The position numbers and the translations under genes are program-made. DNA of 64,000 nucleotides from Microbulbifer aggregans (GTDB lineage Bacteria > Pseudomonadota > Gammaproteobacteria > Pseudomonadales > Cellvibrionaceae): NCBI RefSeq assembly GCF_020524005.1, contig NZ_JAIVKK010000007.1, positions 124,001 through 188,000 on the forward strand. Direction: 5' to 3'. Position 1 is the first letter of the stretch. Every line of letters begins with the position of its first letter. Shown piece after piece: positions 21,120 to 30,712 of this stretch. Under the pieces are notes generated by a model that saw only the letters and a list, made by a program, of their open reading frames with translations, was not told the origin of the DNA and made no database searches.

Positions 21120-22025
21120 CTATTCGCCCAGGGTTACCCGGTCGATGATGGGCGTGGTGTCGTAATGCAGCGGCTCTGGCTGCAGGGTGATGTGGTCAAT
21201 ATCAAAGCGCTTGATCAGGGTCTGTCGCAGGCGCTCCAGAACGCTGGGCCAGGCAATGAGGTCGTCGACTACTATATGCGCTGACAGCGATACGGTACTG
21301 CTGTCCAGGCGCCAGATATGCAGATCGTGCACCGAACGCACGCCCTCCACCGCCGCCAGGGTTTCCCCCACCACCGGCAGGCTCAACTCCCGCGGCACCC
21401 GCTCCATCAACACATCTACCGCATCCCGCAGCAGCCGGACACTGGATACCAGGATCAACAGACAGATCAGAACCGACAACAGGGGGTCGATCGGCGTCCA
21501 GCCGGTAAAGTAAATCACCGCGCCCGCGACCAGTGCCGCCACAGAACCCAGCAGATCTCCCATCACGTGCAGCAGCGCGCCACGAATATTCAGGGTCTGT
21601 TCGCCCCGGTGCAGTACCCAGGCCACCGCCAGATTCACCAACAGGCCAATCGCCGCTATCAGCATGACGACACCGCCCTGCACGGGCTGTGGCGAACGCA
21701 GCCGATCCACTGCCGCGATCGCAATCCCGATGACGATCACCAGCATGAAAACAGCATTGACCATCGCGGCGAGCACTTCCGCACGCCCCCAGCCAAAGGA
21801 CAGTTCCCGGTTGGCAGGCCGCTGCGCCAGCAGCGCGGCCACGGCGCCCAGCCCAAGAGAAACGGAATCGGTCACCATATGCCCCGCATCCCCAAGCAGC
21901 GCCAGCGAGCCGGATAGCCAGCCTCCTACCGCCTCCACCAGGGCAAAGGCGAATGTGATAACCAGCCCCCAGATGAGAGGACGCAGGTGATTTCCGCCAT
22001 GGCGGTGGTGGGCGTGATCGTGCAT
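21120..22025 (-). CDS. Cation diffusion facilitator (Zn2+-type) transporter
   Basis: A 301-residue CDF exporter. The His-rich start MHDHAHHRHGG is followed by six membrane helices and a cytoplasmic C-terminal domain. The transport-site ligands follow the zinc pattern: H49xxxD53 in GDAGHMVTDS (helix II) and H153xxxD157 in HVMGDLLGS (helix V). This suggests Zn2+ (perhaps Cd2+ or Co2+) export, ZitB/CzcD-like. The frame is open upstream to 22088, but that part overlaps a REP-like repeat. ATG 22025 has an AAGGA ribosome binding site and begins the normal family N-terminus. Confidence 0.93.
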   Translation of the reverse strand: MHDHAHHRHGGNHLRPLIWGLVITFAFALVEAVGGWLSGSLALLGDAGHMVTDSVSLGLGAVAALLAQRPANRELSFGWGRAEVLAAMVNAVFMLVIVIGIAIAAVDRLRSPQPVQGGVVMLIAAIGLLVNLAVAWVLHRGEQTLNIRGALLHVMGDLLGSVAALVAGAVIYFTGWTPIDPLLSVLICLLILVSSVRLLRDAVDVLMERVPRELSLPVVGETLAAVEGVRSVHDLHIWRLDSSTVSLSAHIVVDDLIAWPSVLERLRQTLIKRFDIDHITLQPEPLHYDTTPIIDRVTLGE

Positions 22026-22058
22026 GGAATCCTTCCGGCAATGATTTTTTGGAGCATT

Positions 22059-22126
22059 TGTAGGAGCCTGCTTGCAGGCAAAAATCAACCGACCTCCGGC
22101 CTTTCGCCTGCAAGCAGGCTCCTACA
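22059..22126. repeat. REP-like 21-bp perfect inverted repeat
   Basis: TGTAGGAGCCTGCTTGCAGG plus C (22059-22079) is repeated as its exact reverse complement at 22106-22126, separated by 26 bases. Each arm itself contains the palindrome GCCTGC-TT-GCAGGC, so the unit looks like a paired REP element (REPIN/BIME type) as found between genes in Pseudomonas relatives. The TAG stop of prmC (22122-22124) lies inside the right arm. Confidence 0.8.
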
Positions 22127-22964
22127 CAGCGGATAAGGGGTATCTGCCCAAAGTGATACGTTCCCGCCCGGCATAGTCAAGGCGGGTTTGAACATCCGTA
22201 TAACCGAATTCGGTAAAGATCGCTCTCACCCCCTTCCCCTGCTCCCAGCCATGTTCGACCAGCAGCAACCCGTGTCCCGCGAGGAAACCCCGGGCATCCG
22301 CGGCGATTTTACGGATATCCGCCAGCCCCTGCTCTTCCGCTACCAGTGCAGAGCGCGGCTCAAAGCGCACATCACCTTCGCGCAGGTGCGGGTCCTGAGT
22401 ATCGATGTAAGGGGGATTACTGACGATCACATCAAACCGTTGCGCGTCGAGCGCAGCAAACCAGTCGCTTTGCACAACCCGCACATTCTCGAGGCCAAGG
22501 GCTTTGCGGTTTTCTTCCGCCAGTGACACTGCCGCGGGCATCTTATCCACAGCAAGGATTTGCCAGCGGGGCTTTTCAGTGGCCAGGGCCAGCGCGATCG
22601 CACCGGTTCCGGTCCCCAGGTCCAGCGCCTTGAGCGCGTCCTGTGGACAGAGTTCCAGCACGGCTTCCACCAGCACTTCGGTATCCGGACGCGGGATCAG
22701 TGTGGAGCGATTCACTTTGAGGGGCAGCGACCAGAATTCCCGGCTGCCGGTGAGGTGCGCCACCGGCTCGCCGGCAATACGCCGCTGGATCAGGCTGTCC
22801 AGTTCTCGCTGGTGCAGATCGTCGAGCTCGTGCTCTGGCCAGGTGTACAGCCAGGCGCGGGACTTATCCAGCACATGGCAAAGCAGCACTTCCAGGTCCA
22901 GCCGCGGGCTGTCACTTTCAGTCAGCTCCACCGCCCGCAGCAGGTTTTCCTTAACGCTTGCCAC
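22122..22964 (-). CDS. prmC: Peptide chain release factor N5-glutamine methyltransferase
   Basis: PrmC (HemK) methylates the glutamine of the GGQ motif in release factors RF1 and RF2. The 280-residue protein has an N-terminal helical substrate domain. A Rossmann methyltransferase domain follows, with the SAM loop LDLGTGTGAI (117-123 for the glycine-rich part) and the catalytic NPPY (183-186). I chose GTG at 22964, since GGGAGG lies six bases upstream and homology starts there (VASVKENLLRAVEL); the frame is open a further 36 codons into prfA without family support. It follows prfA directly, the standard arrangement. Its stop codon lies in a REP-like repeat. Confidence 0.96.
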   Translation of the reverse strand: MASVKENLLRAVELTESDSPRLDLEVLLCHVLDKSRAWLYTWPEHELDDLHQRELDSLIQRRIAGEPVAHLTGSREFWSLPLKVNRSTLIPRPDTEVLVEAVLELCPQDALKALDLGTGTGAIALALATEKPRWQILAVDKMPAAVSLAEENRKALGLENVRVVQSDWFAALDAQRFDVIVSNPPYIDTQDPHLREGDVRFEPRSALVAEEQGLADIRKIAADARGFLAGHGLLLVEHGWEQGKGVRAIFTEFGYTDVQTRLDYAGRERITLGRYPLSAV

Positions 22965-22977
22965 TGGTACCTCCCGG

Positions 22978-24063
22978 TTAATGCTGTCCGAGCGCAGCGA
23001 GCTGGTCGGCCTGGTACTCGGTGCGCAATGGACCAATGACCTCGTCCAGCGCGCCCTGCATGACTTCATCAAGCTTGTAGAGGGTGAGCCCGATGCGGTG
23101 ATCGGTTACCCGGCCCTGGGGATAGTTGTAAGTGCGGATACGTTCGGAGCGGTCGCCACTGCCGACCAGATTGCGGCGTGCATCGGATATTTCCTGCGCC
23201 GCAGCCGATTCCTGCGCGCTGTTGAGTTTGGCCTGCAGCAGCGCCATGGCCTTGGCACGGTTCTTATGCTGGGAGCGTTCGTCCTGGCACTCGACCACGA
23301 TACCGGTAGGGATATGCGTCAACCGCACCGCGGAGTCGGTTTTGTTCACGTGCTGGCCACCAGCGCCGGACGCACGGTAGGTATCCACACGCAGGTCAGC
23401 CTTGCTGATCTCGATGGCATCGCGCTCGTCCGGCTCCGGCATTACCGCTACGGTGCAAGCGGACGTGTGAATCCGCCCCTGGGACTCGGTTTCCGGCACC
23501 CGCTGCACCCGGTGTGCCCCGGATTCAAACTTGAGTTTGGCGTAGACATCTTCACCGGCAACCCGGGTGATGATCTCCTTGTAACCACCGTGTTCACCGG
23601 GGTTTTCGCTGATCACTTCGATGCGCCAGCCCTGTTTTTCCGCGTAGCGGGAATACATGCGGAACAAGTCGCCGGAAAAGATCGCCGCCTCATCTCCGCC
23701 GGTACCGGCACGAACTTCCAGGTAGACGTTCTTGCGATCATTGGGGTCCCGCGGCAACAGAAGGGCCTGCAGCTCCTTTTCCAGCGGTTCGATTTGCACC
23801 TCTGCCTCGCGCAACTCTTCCTGCGCCATCTCGCGCATTTCTGCATCGTTCTCTTCGAGCATCTCGCGCGCGGCAGCCATGTCGTCCTGTAGCGCTTTAT
23901 AGCGGCCATAGCATGTGACGACTTCCTCCAGCTCGGAGTACTCCCGTGACAGATCGCGGAATTTGTCCTGATCACTGATGATCTCTGCGTCCCCCAGAAG
24001 GGCGGAGACCTCCTCGTGACGCTCCACCAGGTTCTCGAGTTTCTGCTGTACCGAAGCTTTCAT
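22978..24063 (-). CDS. prfA: Peptide chain release factor 1
   Basis: RF1 terminates translation at UAA and UAG. The 361-residue protein carries the peptidyl-hydrolysis motif GGQ at 235-237 ([14 protein letters not shown]). The stop-codon-reading PxT tripeptide appears as PET (190-192) in [16 protein letters not shown], where E. coli has PAT; the middle residue is variable in RF1. Length is standard. Its ATG shares one base with the hemA stop (TAATG), so translation is coupled to hemA, and prmC follows 13 bases after its stop. The three genes form the common hemA-prfA-prmC operon. Confidence 0.98.
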   Translation of the reverse strand: MKASVQQKLENLVERHEEVSALLGDAEIISDQDKFRDLSREYSELEEVVTCYGRYKALQDDMAAAREMLEENDAEMREMAQEELREAEVQIEPLEKELQALLLPRDPNDRKNVYLEVRAGTGGDEAAIFSGDLFRMYSRYAEKQGWRIEVISENPGEHGGYKEIITRVAGEDVYAKLKFESGAHRVQRVPETESQGRIHTSACTVAVMPEPDERDAIEISKADLRVDTYRASGAGGQHVNKTDSAVRLTHIPTGIVVECQDERSQHKNRAKAMALLQAKLNSAQESAAAQEISDARRNLVGSGDRSERIRTYNYPQGRVTDHRIGLTLYKLDEVMQGALDEVIGPLRTEYQADQLAALGQH

Positions 24064-25367
24064 TACTTGTGTTTCTTGTTATCCGGCGCAGTGGCCGGGA
24101 ATTCGGATGCAGCCTGGTCTTCTTCAGATGCCAGGCCAACGATCTCCCGCGCGACGCGCAGGCGTTCCAGGTCGCCCTCCGCGGTCGCCTGGCGAAGAGC
24201 CACTGTAGGAGCGTGAATCAGTTTATTGGTCAATGTTCGCGCCAGTTGTTCAAGTAGCTGTGCCGGGTCACTACCGGCCCGCAATTGCACCAGGGCTTTT
24301 TCCAGCTCTTCTTTACTTACCGACTGGGCCTGCTGGCGATAATTGCGGATGGAATCCACCGCAAGCAGGCTGCGCTGCTCACGCATAAAGGTTTGCGCAG
24401 CCTCATCCACTATCAGGTGTGCTGACTCCGCAGCTTTCTCGCGCAGACGCTTGCCTTCATCAATAACACCGCGGAGATCGTCCACGGTATAGAGATAGAT
24501 GTCGTCGAGCTGACCCACTTGCGGCTCGATATCCCGCGGCACTGCGATATCCACCATGAACACCGGGCGATGACGGCGTTTTTTTAGGGCCGACTCAACC
24601 GCCCCCTTACCCAGAATGGGCAGCTGGCTGGCAGTAGAGCTGATCACGATATCCGCCCGGGGCAGATGCTCGGGAATATCCGCCAACAGGATGGCTTCGG
24701 CCCCGAAGGATTCAGCCAGCTGTTCAGCGCGCTGCAATGTGCGGTTGGCGACAATCAACTTATTGACACCTTTGTCGAGCAGATGCCTTGCAACCAGTTC
24801 GATGGTTTCCCCCGCGCCGATCAACAGCGCGGTCTGCTCGCTCAAGTTGGTAAAGATGCGGGAGGCTAAAGATACCGCTGCAAATGCCACCGACACCGGG
24901 TTTTCACCGATGGCAGTCTCCGTGCGTACACGCTTCGCCACCGAGAATACCTGCTGGAACACATTGTGCAGGGTGGAACCTACGCTGCCGGCCTCCCGCG
25001 CCACCGCATAGGCAGACTTCATCTGCCCCAGGATCTGCGGTTCGCCGAGAACCAGCGAGTCCAGCCCGCACGCTACCCGCATCATATGCCGCACAGCAGA
25101 TTCATCGGTGTAGTGATAATGGCAGCCAGAGAGCTGATCCAGGGGCACCCGGTGGTACTCCGCGACCCACGCCAGCACAGACTTCGGTGTCGCATCGGCA
25201 TAAATTTCAGTGCGGTTGCAGGTAGAGAGGATCGCAAATTCAGAGCTGTTCAGGGCGCTGCGCGCCTCCGCCAGCGCACTGGGCATCACTTCGGGGGCAA
25301 ACGCCACCCGCTCGCGCACGTCCACCGGCGCGCTGTCGTGATTGATACCCAAGGCGAGGATTGGCAT
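24063..25367 (-). CDS. hemA: Glutamyl-tRNA reductase
   Basis: HemA reduces glutamyl-tRNA(Glu) to glutamate-1-semialdehyde with NADPH, the first step of C5 tetrapyrrole synthesis. The 434-residue protein has the catalytic cysteine C50 in STCNRTEIY and the nucleotide-binding region [18 protein letters not shown]. Beyond these are a conserved [12 protein letters not shown] stretch and a C-terminal dimerisation helix. Length is a little above the E. coli enzyme (418) because of a polar tail. It is first in hemA-prfA-prmC and divergent from the TPR lipoprotein gene, as in Pseudomonas. Confidence 0.97.
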   Translation of the reverse strand: MPILALGINHDSAPVDVRERVAFAPEVMPSALAEARSALNSSEFAILSTCNRTEIYADATPKSVLAWVAEYHRVPLDQLSGCHYHYTDESAVRHMMRVACGLDSLVLGEPQILGQMKSAYAVAREAGSVGSTLHNVFQQVFSVAKRVRTETAIGENPVSVAFAAVSLASRIFTNLSEQTALLIGAGETIELVARHLLDKGVNKLIVANRTLQRAEQLAESFGAEAILLADIPEHLPRADIVISSTASQLPILGKGAVESALKKRRHRPVFMVDIAVPRDIEPQVGQLDDIYLYTVDDLRGVIDEGKRLREKAAESAHLIVDEAAQTFMREQRSLLAVDSIRNYRQQAQSVSKEELEKALVQLRAGSDPAQLLEQLARTLTNKLIHAPTVALRQATAEGDLERLRVAREIVGLASEEDQAASEFPATAPDNKKHK

Positions 25368-25669
25368 AGGTTACCGTCAAACAGTGTGATTACTACCGCG
25401 AGCGAAAGCGGTCAAAAATGGGCGCACATTGTCCGGGCGAGGCGCCCCCCATGCAAGCACTGGAGGAAAGAGAATGGCTCTGACGTACCGGTCAACCGGT
25501 TTAAATCCGTGCTGACTTTACCTCTCCTGCCTTTACCAGGCCAGCACACCCGAATTTCACAACTAGAATTATACGGCGATAACCCGGAAAAAAACGCCAT
25601 CAGGCCCGGCACCCGACCGGTCGGACGTCCAGGACTAGACGTCACGGCACACACGTACGGACACGTTCT
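25368..25669. other. Divergent intergenic region hemA / TPR lipoprotein
   Basis: This 302-base gap must carry the hemA promoter (leftward) and the TPR-lolB promoter (rightward). An AT-rich patch around 25553-25575 (ACTAGAATTATACGG) is a plausible -10 zone for the rightward promoter. I found no hairpin, operator or supported small gene. Confidence 0.4.
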
Positions 25670-27544
25670 ATGCATTTCAGCTACATCTGCAAGCGCCCGC
25701 TTGCCCAGGCCGTCACCGCCACGCTCAACGCCGCCCGCGGCTACCGCTCACTGTTACCGGCCACCTGCCTCGCGCTTCTGGCCGCGTGCGCGCAACAGCA
25801 AACCGGCGTCCAGTTTAATGAAACCCAGATTACGGGGGGTCCCGGTACTACCGAGGCCACCGAGCACCCGGGCGCGCAACACGTCGCGAAAGCCGGCCAG
25901 GCCGATAATCCGCAGGCTGCGCAGGAAAAGCTCAAACCCTTTCCTATTGAAACCTTCTACACCCTGCTCGTGGCCGAGGTGGCCGGAAACCGGCAGCAGT
26001 ACGACCTGGCACTCGCCAATTACTACTTTCAGGCCGAACGCACCCAGGATGCCGGCGTGGCAGCCCGCGCTACGCGGATCGCCCGATTCCTGAATGCGCG
26101 GCGTGCAGCTCTGCGCTCCGCACGCCTCTGGGTAGAGCTGGAACCAGATAACCCTGATGCCCAGTTGGCCGCCACTGCTGAACTGACCCTGGCCGGGGAA
26201 GTTGACGACGCGCTCACACATGCAAAACGCGCCCTCAAGCTGGGTGGGGATGCGCCACTTCAGTCAGTAGCCGCCACCGCCATTTCCAACGAGGAAACGG
26301 CCATTAAACTACTGCCGGAGTTTCGCCAGCTGTCACAAATGTATCCAGGCAACCACGAGGCTTCGCTGGCTCTCGCGATGTTGCTGCGGGAAAACAAACA
26401 GTTGGAAGAAGCGCTGAAGATCTCTCGCCAGGTCCAGGAACAAGACCCGTCGCTGCTGGACGCACCGCTATTGGAATCCCATATCCTTATCGACATGGGC
26501 CGACAGAAAGAAGCCCGACACCTGCTGGAGGGCCTCGTCGCCCTTTACCCAAAAGAAAGCCGATTGCGCCTGCAATACGCACGCCTGCTGATTCGCGAAG
26601 ACCTGGAACTTGCCCAGCAGCAATTCATCGAGCTGGTAAAACAGCGCCCCAACGACGGCAACCTGATCCTGTCACTGGCGCTGATCCAGTATGAAACCAA
26701 ACAGCTGGACAAGGCCAAACCACTGCTGGAGCGGCTGTTGGCGATTGAGGAGCATGAGTCTGCCGCACACTTCTATCTCGGTAACATTGACGAACAAAAT
26801 AACGACTTCCGTGGCGCTGTCACCCATTACCGCCTGGTGCGTCCCGGCAGTGACTATGTACAAGCCATTACCCGTGGTACCGAGCTGCTGGCTGCAAACG
26901 GCCAGCTGCAGGAAGCCGACGCCTGGTTTAGCGAACTGCGCGACCGCCACCCCGGTCAGCAGGAGCAGTTTTATCTGCTGCAGTCAGAGCTGCTCAATAA
27001 ATACAACCATCTGCAGCAGGCCCAGACTGTTCTCGCCAGCGCTCTGGAAAAGGACGACAGCAGCAGCCGGCTGATCTACGCCCACGCAATGGCGAGCGAA
27101 CAACTGGGCGATATCGAAAACTTTGAACTGGGTCTGCGCAAGCTGTTGTCCCGCGACCCGGATAATGCGAACCTCCTGAATACGCTTGGGTACAAACTGC
27201 TGTCCTACGATGACCGCCTTGATGAGGCTCTTGTGCTCATTACCAAAGCGTTGGCACTGAGCCCCGATGACCCGGCAATTATCGACAGCATGGGCTGGGC
27301 GCAATTCCGCCTGGGGAATCACGCAGAAGCCGTCAAATACCTGCAACAGGCCCTGCAATTGCTCGATGACCACGAAATTGCCGCACATCTAGGTGAAGCT
27401 CTTTGGGCAACAGGTGAACACCAGCAGGCCATGCAGATATGGGAGCGCGGGCTGAAGCAAAACCCGGAAAGCACAATCATTCCCGAAGCCATGCAGCGGC
27501 TAAAGGATCAACAACGACTGGAACAGCATGTTACTGAAAGCTGA
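25670..27544 (+). CDS. TPR-repeat outer-membrane lipoprotein
   Basis: A 624-residue lipoprotein: the N-terminal hydrophobic stretch ends in the lipobox LLAAC (C40), followed by a polar linker. An almost wholly helical region of tetratricopeptide repeats then runs to the C-terminus, for example NLLNTLGYKLLSYDDRLDEA and DDPAIIDSMGWAQFRLGNHA. It is the counterpart of the TPR protein next to lolB in Pseudomonas (PA4667 region). TPR arrays mediate protein contacts; the partner is unknown. The last 17 bases overlap lolB, so the two are translationally coupled, which suggests a role in lipoprotein or outer-membrane assembly. This is inference. Confidence 0.88.
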   Translation: MHFSYICKRPLAQAVTATLNAARGYRSLLPATCLALLAACAQQQTGVQFNETQITGGPGTTEATEHPGAQHVAKAGQADNPQAAQEKLKPFPIETFYTLLVAEVAGNRQQYDLALANYYFQAERTQDAGVAARATRIARFLNARRAALRSARLWVELEPDNPDAQLAATAELTLAGEVDDALTHAKRALKLGGDAPLQSVAATAISNEETAIKLLPEFRQLSQMYPGNHEASLALAMLLRENKQLEEALKISRQVQEQDPSLLDAPLLESHILIDMGRQKEARHLLEGLVALYPKESRLRLQYARLLIREDLELAQQQFIELVKQRPNDGNLILSLALIQYETKQLDKAKPLLERLLAIEEHESAAHFYLGNIDEQNNDFRGAVTHYRLVRPGSDYVQAITRGTELLAANGQLQEADAWFSELRDRHPGQQEQFYLLQSELLNKYNHLQQAQTVLASALEKDDSSSRLIYAHAMASEQLGDIENFELGLRKLLSRDPDNANLLNTLGYKLLSYDDRLDEALVLITKALALSPDDPAIIDSMGWAQFRLGNHAEAVKYLQQALQLLDDHEIAAHLGEALWATGEHQQAMQIWERGLKQNPESTIIPEAMQRLKDQQRLEQHVTES

Positions 27545-28196
27545 GACACACTCTGCACCGCACGCCCCCGGCAGACTTCAACGCAATTGGCTACAAGGCA
27601 CTCTGCGAGCGCTGGCGGTACTACTGGTTACCGCCATCAGCGCCTGCAGCAGCCAGAAAGCGCAACCACCTGAACCCACAGCGCCAACGACTTCTGCCCA
27701 ATCCGCTGCAGCACTGCAGCGCTGGGAGGTAAAAGGCAAACTGGGCGTGCGTTCGGCGAAAGAAAATGGCAGCGCCAACCTTACCTGGCAACAGGCCAGC
27801 GGCAACTACCGCATTCACCTGAGCGGCCCTCTTGGCGCAGGAGCAACAGTTATCAGCGGCTCACCCGGTGGTGTCAGCCTCCAGCGCGGCAGCGAGCCGG
27901 CGGTATTCGCTGCCGACGCTGACCAGCTCACCGAACAGGTCATGGGCTGGCCACTGCCTGTAACCGAAATGTTTTACTGGGCTCGCGGTCTCCCTGCCCC
28001 GGGCGCAGTGTCTGCCAAACAAGCCGACGCCCAGGGACTTCTGCAAAGCCTGACGCAATCCGGCTGGCAGCTGACGTTCAGTGGCTACCAGAGTGTAGGT
28101 CCCTACAAGCTGCCCACCCGAATCAAGGCCGCAACCCGACAGATCACCGGACCGGTCAATGTCACACTAGTGATCAAGGAGTGGCTCCCTAAATAG
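27528..28196 (+). CDS. lolB: Outer-membrane lipoprotein receptor LolB
   Basis: LolB accepts lipoproteins from the periplasmic chaperone LolA and inserts them in the outer membrane. The 222-residue product has a signal sequence ending in the lipobox AISAC (C40) and then the LolB fold. The recognisable RWEVKGKLGVRSAKENGSAN and the final TLVIKEWLP segments match the family. Its start lies inside the 3' end of the TPR gene (17-base overlap), and ispE follows, the same order as in Pseudomonas. Confidence 0.94.
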   Translation: MLLKAETHSAPHAPGRLQRNWLQGTLRALAVLLVTAISACSSQKAQPPEPTAPTTSAQSAAALQRWEVKGKLGVRSAKENGSANLTWQQASGNYRIHLSGPLGAGATVISGSPGGVSLQRGSEPAVFAADADQLTEQVMGWPLPVTEMFYWARGLPAPGAVSAKQADAQGLLQSLTQSGWQLTFSGYQSVGPYKLPTRIKAATRQITGPVNVTLVIKEWLPK

Positions 28197-28211
28197 GGCG
28201 CCCCAATTCGG

Positions 28212-28234
28212 GCCGGGCCTCGTCACGGCCCGGC
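28212..28234 (+). terminator. GC hairpin after lolB
   Basis: GCCGGGCC (28212-28219) pairs with GGCCCGGC (28227-28234) over a seven-base loop, 16 bases after the lolB stop. No T-run follows. It may be a weak terminator or mRNA stabiliser between lolB and ispE. Confidence 0.45.
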
Positions 28235-28334
28235 TATTCACTTCACGCCATTCGAAACCCTCTCCCTCCAAACTGTCGGTTGCAGCAGCCTGCTGATAAA
28301 ATGCCACTCCCTATTCAGCCGGCCACAGGTTTCC

Positions 28335-29219
28335 ATGCCCGTTTTACAGTTGTCTGCCCCCGCCAAACTCAACCTGTTGCTGCGCATTCTCGGCAGGCGC
28401 GCGGATGGTTACCATGAATTGCAGACTGTTTTTCAGCTGCTGGATTTCGGCGACACCCTGACATTTACCCCCCGTAATGACGATCGCGTATCTGTTAGCT
28501 GCCCCGGGCTCGACATCCCCACAGAAAACAACCTGATTTATCGCGCGGCCATGCTGCTTAAAGAAGCCTCAGGCAAGCGTGCGACCGGTGTCGACATCGG
28601 CCTGAAAAAAGTGCTGCCCATGGGTGGCGGTATTGGCGGCGGCAGCAGTGATGCCGCGACCGCACTGCTCGGTTTGAATGCGTTGTGGCAGTGTGGGCTC
28701 GATATCAATCAGCTCGCCGAACTCGGGCGGCAACTGGGCGCCGACGTCCCCGTATTCGTGCGCGGCCACTCCGCGTGGGCAGAAGGCGTGGGTGAACAAC
28801 TCACCCCTCTCTTTATCGAACACGCATGGTATGTTGTGCTGATTCCCTCCTGCCATATCAGCACTGCGGAATTATTTTCCCATCCGGATTTGACAAGAGA
28901 TTCAGCCGCCATTACATTAGCGGCCCTTCGCGACAGGGACCTGGAAAAACACTGGCTGCGCAAATATGCTGGCAATGATTTCCAGCCTCTCGTTGAAGAC
29001 CTCTATCCCGAGGTAAAGGAGGCCAGGCTCTGGCTTTCCAATTTCGGTGATGCACATCTGACGGGAACTGGCGCTTGCGTTTTCGCCGCGTTCAACTCAG
29101 AAGTGACCGCTCGCGAAATTCTCGCAAGGCGACCCGAAGGGATAGAAGGTTTTGTTGCCTCTGGCGTCAACGAATCGCCAACACACAGGCAGCTCGCGAA
29201 ATTTGCAGCAACGATCTAA
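28335..29219 (+). CDS. ispE: 4-diphosphocytidyl-2-C-methyl-D-erythritol kinase
   Basis: IspE phosphorylates CDP-ME in the MEP isoprenoid pathway. The 294-residue GHMP-kinase protein has K11 in APAKLNL, the glycine/serine ATP loop PMGGGIGGGSSDAAT (95-109) and the catalytic aspartate D137 in LGADVPVFV, plus the C-terminal LTGTGACVFAAF motif. Length is slightly above E. coli (283). It is followed 21 bases later by tRNA-Gln and then prs, the classical gammaproteobacterial order. Confidence 0.97.
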   Translation: MPVLQLSAPAKLNLLLRILGRRADGYHELQTVFQLLDFGDTLTFTPRNDDRVSVSCPGLDIPTENNLIYRAAMLLKEASGKRATGVDIGLKKVLPMGGGIGGGSSDAATALLGLNALWQCGLDINQLAELGRQLGADVPVFVRGHSAWAEGVGEQLTPLFIEHAWYVVLIPSCHISTAELFSHPDLTRDSAAITLAALRDRDLEKHWLRKYAGNDFQPLVEDLYPEVKEARLWLSNFGDAHLTGTGACVFAAFNSEVTAREILARRPEGIEGFVASGVNESPTHRQLAKFAATI

Positions 29220-29240
29220 ATTGATTAGCTGCAACATTGC

Positions 29241-29315
29241 TGGGGTGTAGCCAAGCGGTAAGGCAGCGGGTTTTGATCCCGTCATGCGTAGGTTCGAATC
29301 CTACCACCCCAGCCA
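29241..29315 (+). tRNA. tRNA-Gln (anticodon TTG)
   Basis: A 75-nt cloverleaf: acceptor TGGGGTG / CACCCCA, D-arm AGCCAAGCGGTAAGGC, anticodon loop TTTTGAT with TTG at its centre, T-loop TTCGAAT, and encoded CCA at 29313-29315. It sits between ispE and prs and may be co-transcribed with them. It is identical to the copy at 34325-34399. Confidence 0.97.
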
Positions 29316-29526
29316 TTTCCTTATTATTTGACGCGACTCCCATCATTCCGAGTCGCGGACGGAGCCTCCGGCCAGACCGGAACAACGTGGCAAATAGCCA
29401 TAACTCAACACTTGCACCAATGGTCGCCCAATGAAACGGCATCAAACTACCCTGCAAGCAGTTCGCGCTCCGAAGTCATCCGATCTTCACTAAACTTTCC
29501 ACCTCAAGACGAAAAAGGTACTGGCA

Positions 29527-30471
29527 GTGGCTGACTTAATGGTCTTCACCGGCAACGCAAACCCGGAACTGGCACAAAAGATTGTTGACCATATGGCGAT
29601 CCCTCTGGGTGAAGCCGTTGTAAAACGCTTTTCCGATGGCGAAATCGCGGTTGAAATTACCGACAACGTCCGCGGCCGCGATGTATTCGTTGTGCAGTCC
29701 ACCTGCCAACCGACCAACCGCAACCTGATGGAACTGATCCTCCTGGTCGACGCACTGCGCCGCGCCTCTGCCGGCCGCATCACCGCGGTAGTCCCCTACT
29801 TTGGCTACGCGCGCCAGGATCGCCGCGTTCGCTCCCAGCGGGTACCGATTTCTGCCAAAGTTGTCGCCGACATGATGGTGAGCGTGGGCATCGACCGCGT
29901 ACTGACTGTCGACCTGCACGCAGAACAGATCCAGGGCTTCTTCGACGTTCCTGTGGATAACGTTTACGGCTCCTCCGTACTGCTAGACGACATCGAGCGC
30001 CAGAATTATGAAGACCTGGTAGTCGTTTCCCCCGATATCGGCGGCGTAGTACGCGCTCGCGCCGTAGCCAAAAGCCTTGACTGCGACCTGGCCATCATCG
30101 ACAAACGCCGCCCGGCAGCCAATGTAGCTGAAGTCATGAACATCATCGGCGAAATCAACGGCCGCACCTGCTTGCTGGTTGACGACATGGTCGACACTGC
30201 CGGCACCCTCTGCAATGCCGCCAACGCCCTGAAAGAACACGGCGCCAAGAAAGTCGTAGCTTACTGTACCCACCCGGTACTGTCCGGCAAGGCGATCGAC
30301 AACCTGAACAACTCCGTACTGGACGAGCTGGTTGTCACCGACTCCATCCCGCTGGGTGACAAAATGGAGAAAGCGCCAAAGATTCGCCAGCTGACCCTGT
30401 CTGCCATGCTGGGCGAGTCCATGCGCCGCATCAGCAATGAAGAATCCCTGTCTGCGATGTTCCGCTCATAA
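29527..30471 (+). CDS. prs: Ribose-phosphate pyrophosphokinase
   Basis: Prs makes PRPP from ribose-5-phosphate and ATP for purine, pyrimidine, histidine and NAD synthesis. The 314-residue protein has the class I signatures [10 protein letters not shown], the binding-site motif [12 protein letters not shown] and the PRPP loop [14 protein letters not shown]. The start is taken as GTG 29527 ([15 protein letters not shown]), as Pseudomonas homologues carry a few residues before MVFTGN; ATG at 29539 is the alternative. It ends at a strong terminator and is probably transcribed from its own promoter in the 211 bases after tRNA-Gln. Confidence 0.97.
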   Translation: MADLMVFTGNANPELAQKIVDHMAIPLGEAVVKRFSDGEIAVEITDNVRGRDVFVVQSTCQPTNRNLMELILLVDALRRASAGRITAVVPYFGYARQDRRVRSQRVPISAKVVADMMVSVGIDRVLTVDLHAEQIQGFFDVPVDNVYGSSVLLDDIERQNYEDLVVVSPDIGGVVRARAVAKSLDCDLAIIDKRRPAANVAEVMNIIGEINGRTCLLVDDMVDTAGTLCNAANALKEHGAKKVVAYCTHPVLSGKAIDNLNNSVLDELVVTDSIPLGDKMEKAPKIRQLTLSAMLGESMRRISNEESLSAMFRS

Positions 30472-30509
30472 GGGTTCCGCTCATAACGAGCAGTAACACC
30501 AGCTGACAC

Positions 30510-30541
30510 AAAAGGGCGGATCCACGGATCCGCCCTTTTTG
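30510..30541 (+). terminator. Intrinsic terminator after prs
   Basis: GGGCGGATC pairs with GATCCGCCC over a CACG loop, preceded by AAAA and followed by TTTTT. A clear Rho-independent terminator. Confidence 0.92.
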
Positions 30542-30559
30542 CTTACGCCAAATTTACTG

Positions 30560-30587
30560 GCAATCCCCCGTACTTCCCCTTAGAATA
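30560..30587 (+). promoter_or_regulatory. Possible rplY promoter
   Basis: TAGAAT (about 30582-30587) is a good -10, followed by a GC-rich discriminator (ACGCGCCC) as in growth-rate-regulated genes. The -35 is weak (CTGGCA or TGGCAA at 17-18 bases). It lies between the prs terminator and rplY, where a promoter is required. Confidence 0.4.
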
Positions 30588-30712
30588 CGCGCCCGCCCGG
30601 CACCGCCCGGGCGTTTACTATTGGGCGCCTCTATCGGATTCGCCCTATTTATAGCAACACCAGAGGGCACCGGTCGCAGGTCCTTCTGGACAGACAACCC
30701 GAGGTTTATCCC

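Noticed and set aside
21275..21292. Operator-like TGACAGCG inside the CDF gene
   Set aside because: Only a half-site; the second half does not match and it lies in unrelated coding sequence.
21202..22113. 303-codon frame overlapping the CDF gene on the same strand
   Set aside because: Alternative frame of the CDF gene, Arg/Gly-rich, without membrane segments.
22504..23892. 462-codon open frame on the plus strand opposite prmC and prfA
   Set aside because: Shadow spanning two well-supported genes.
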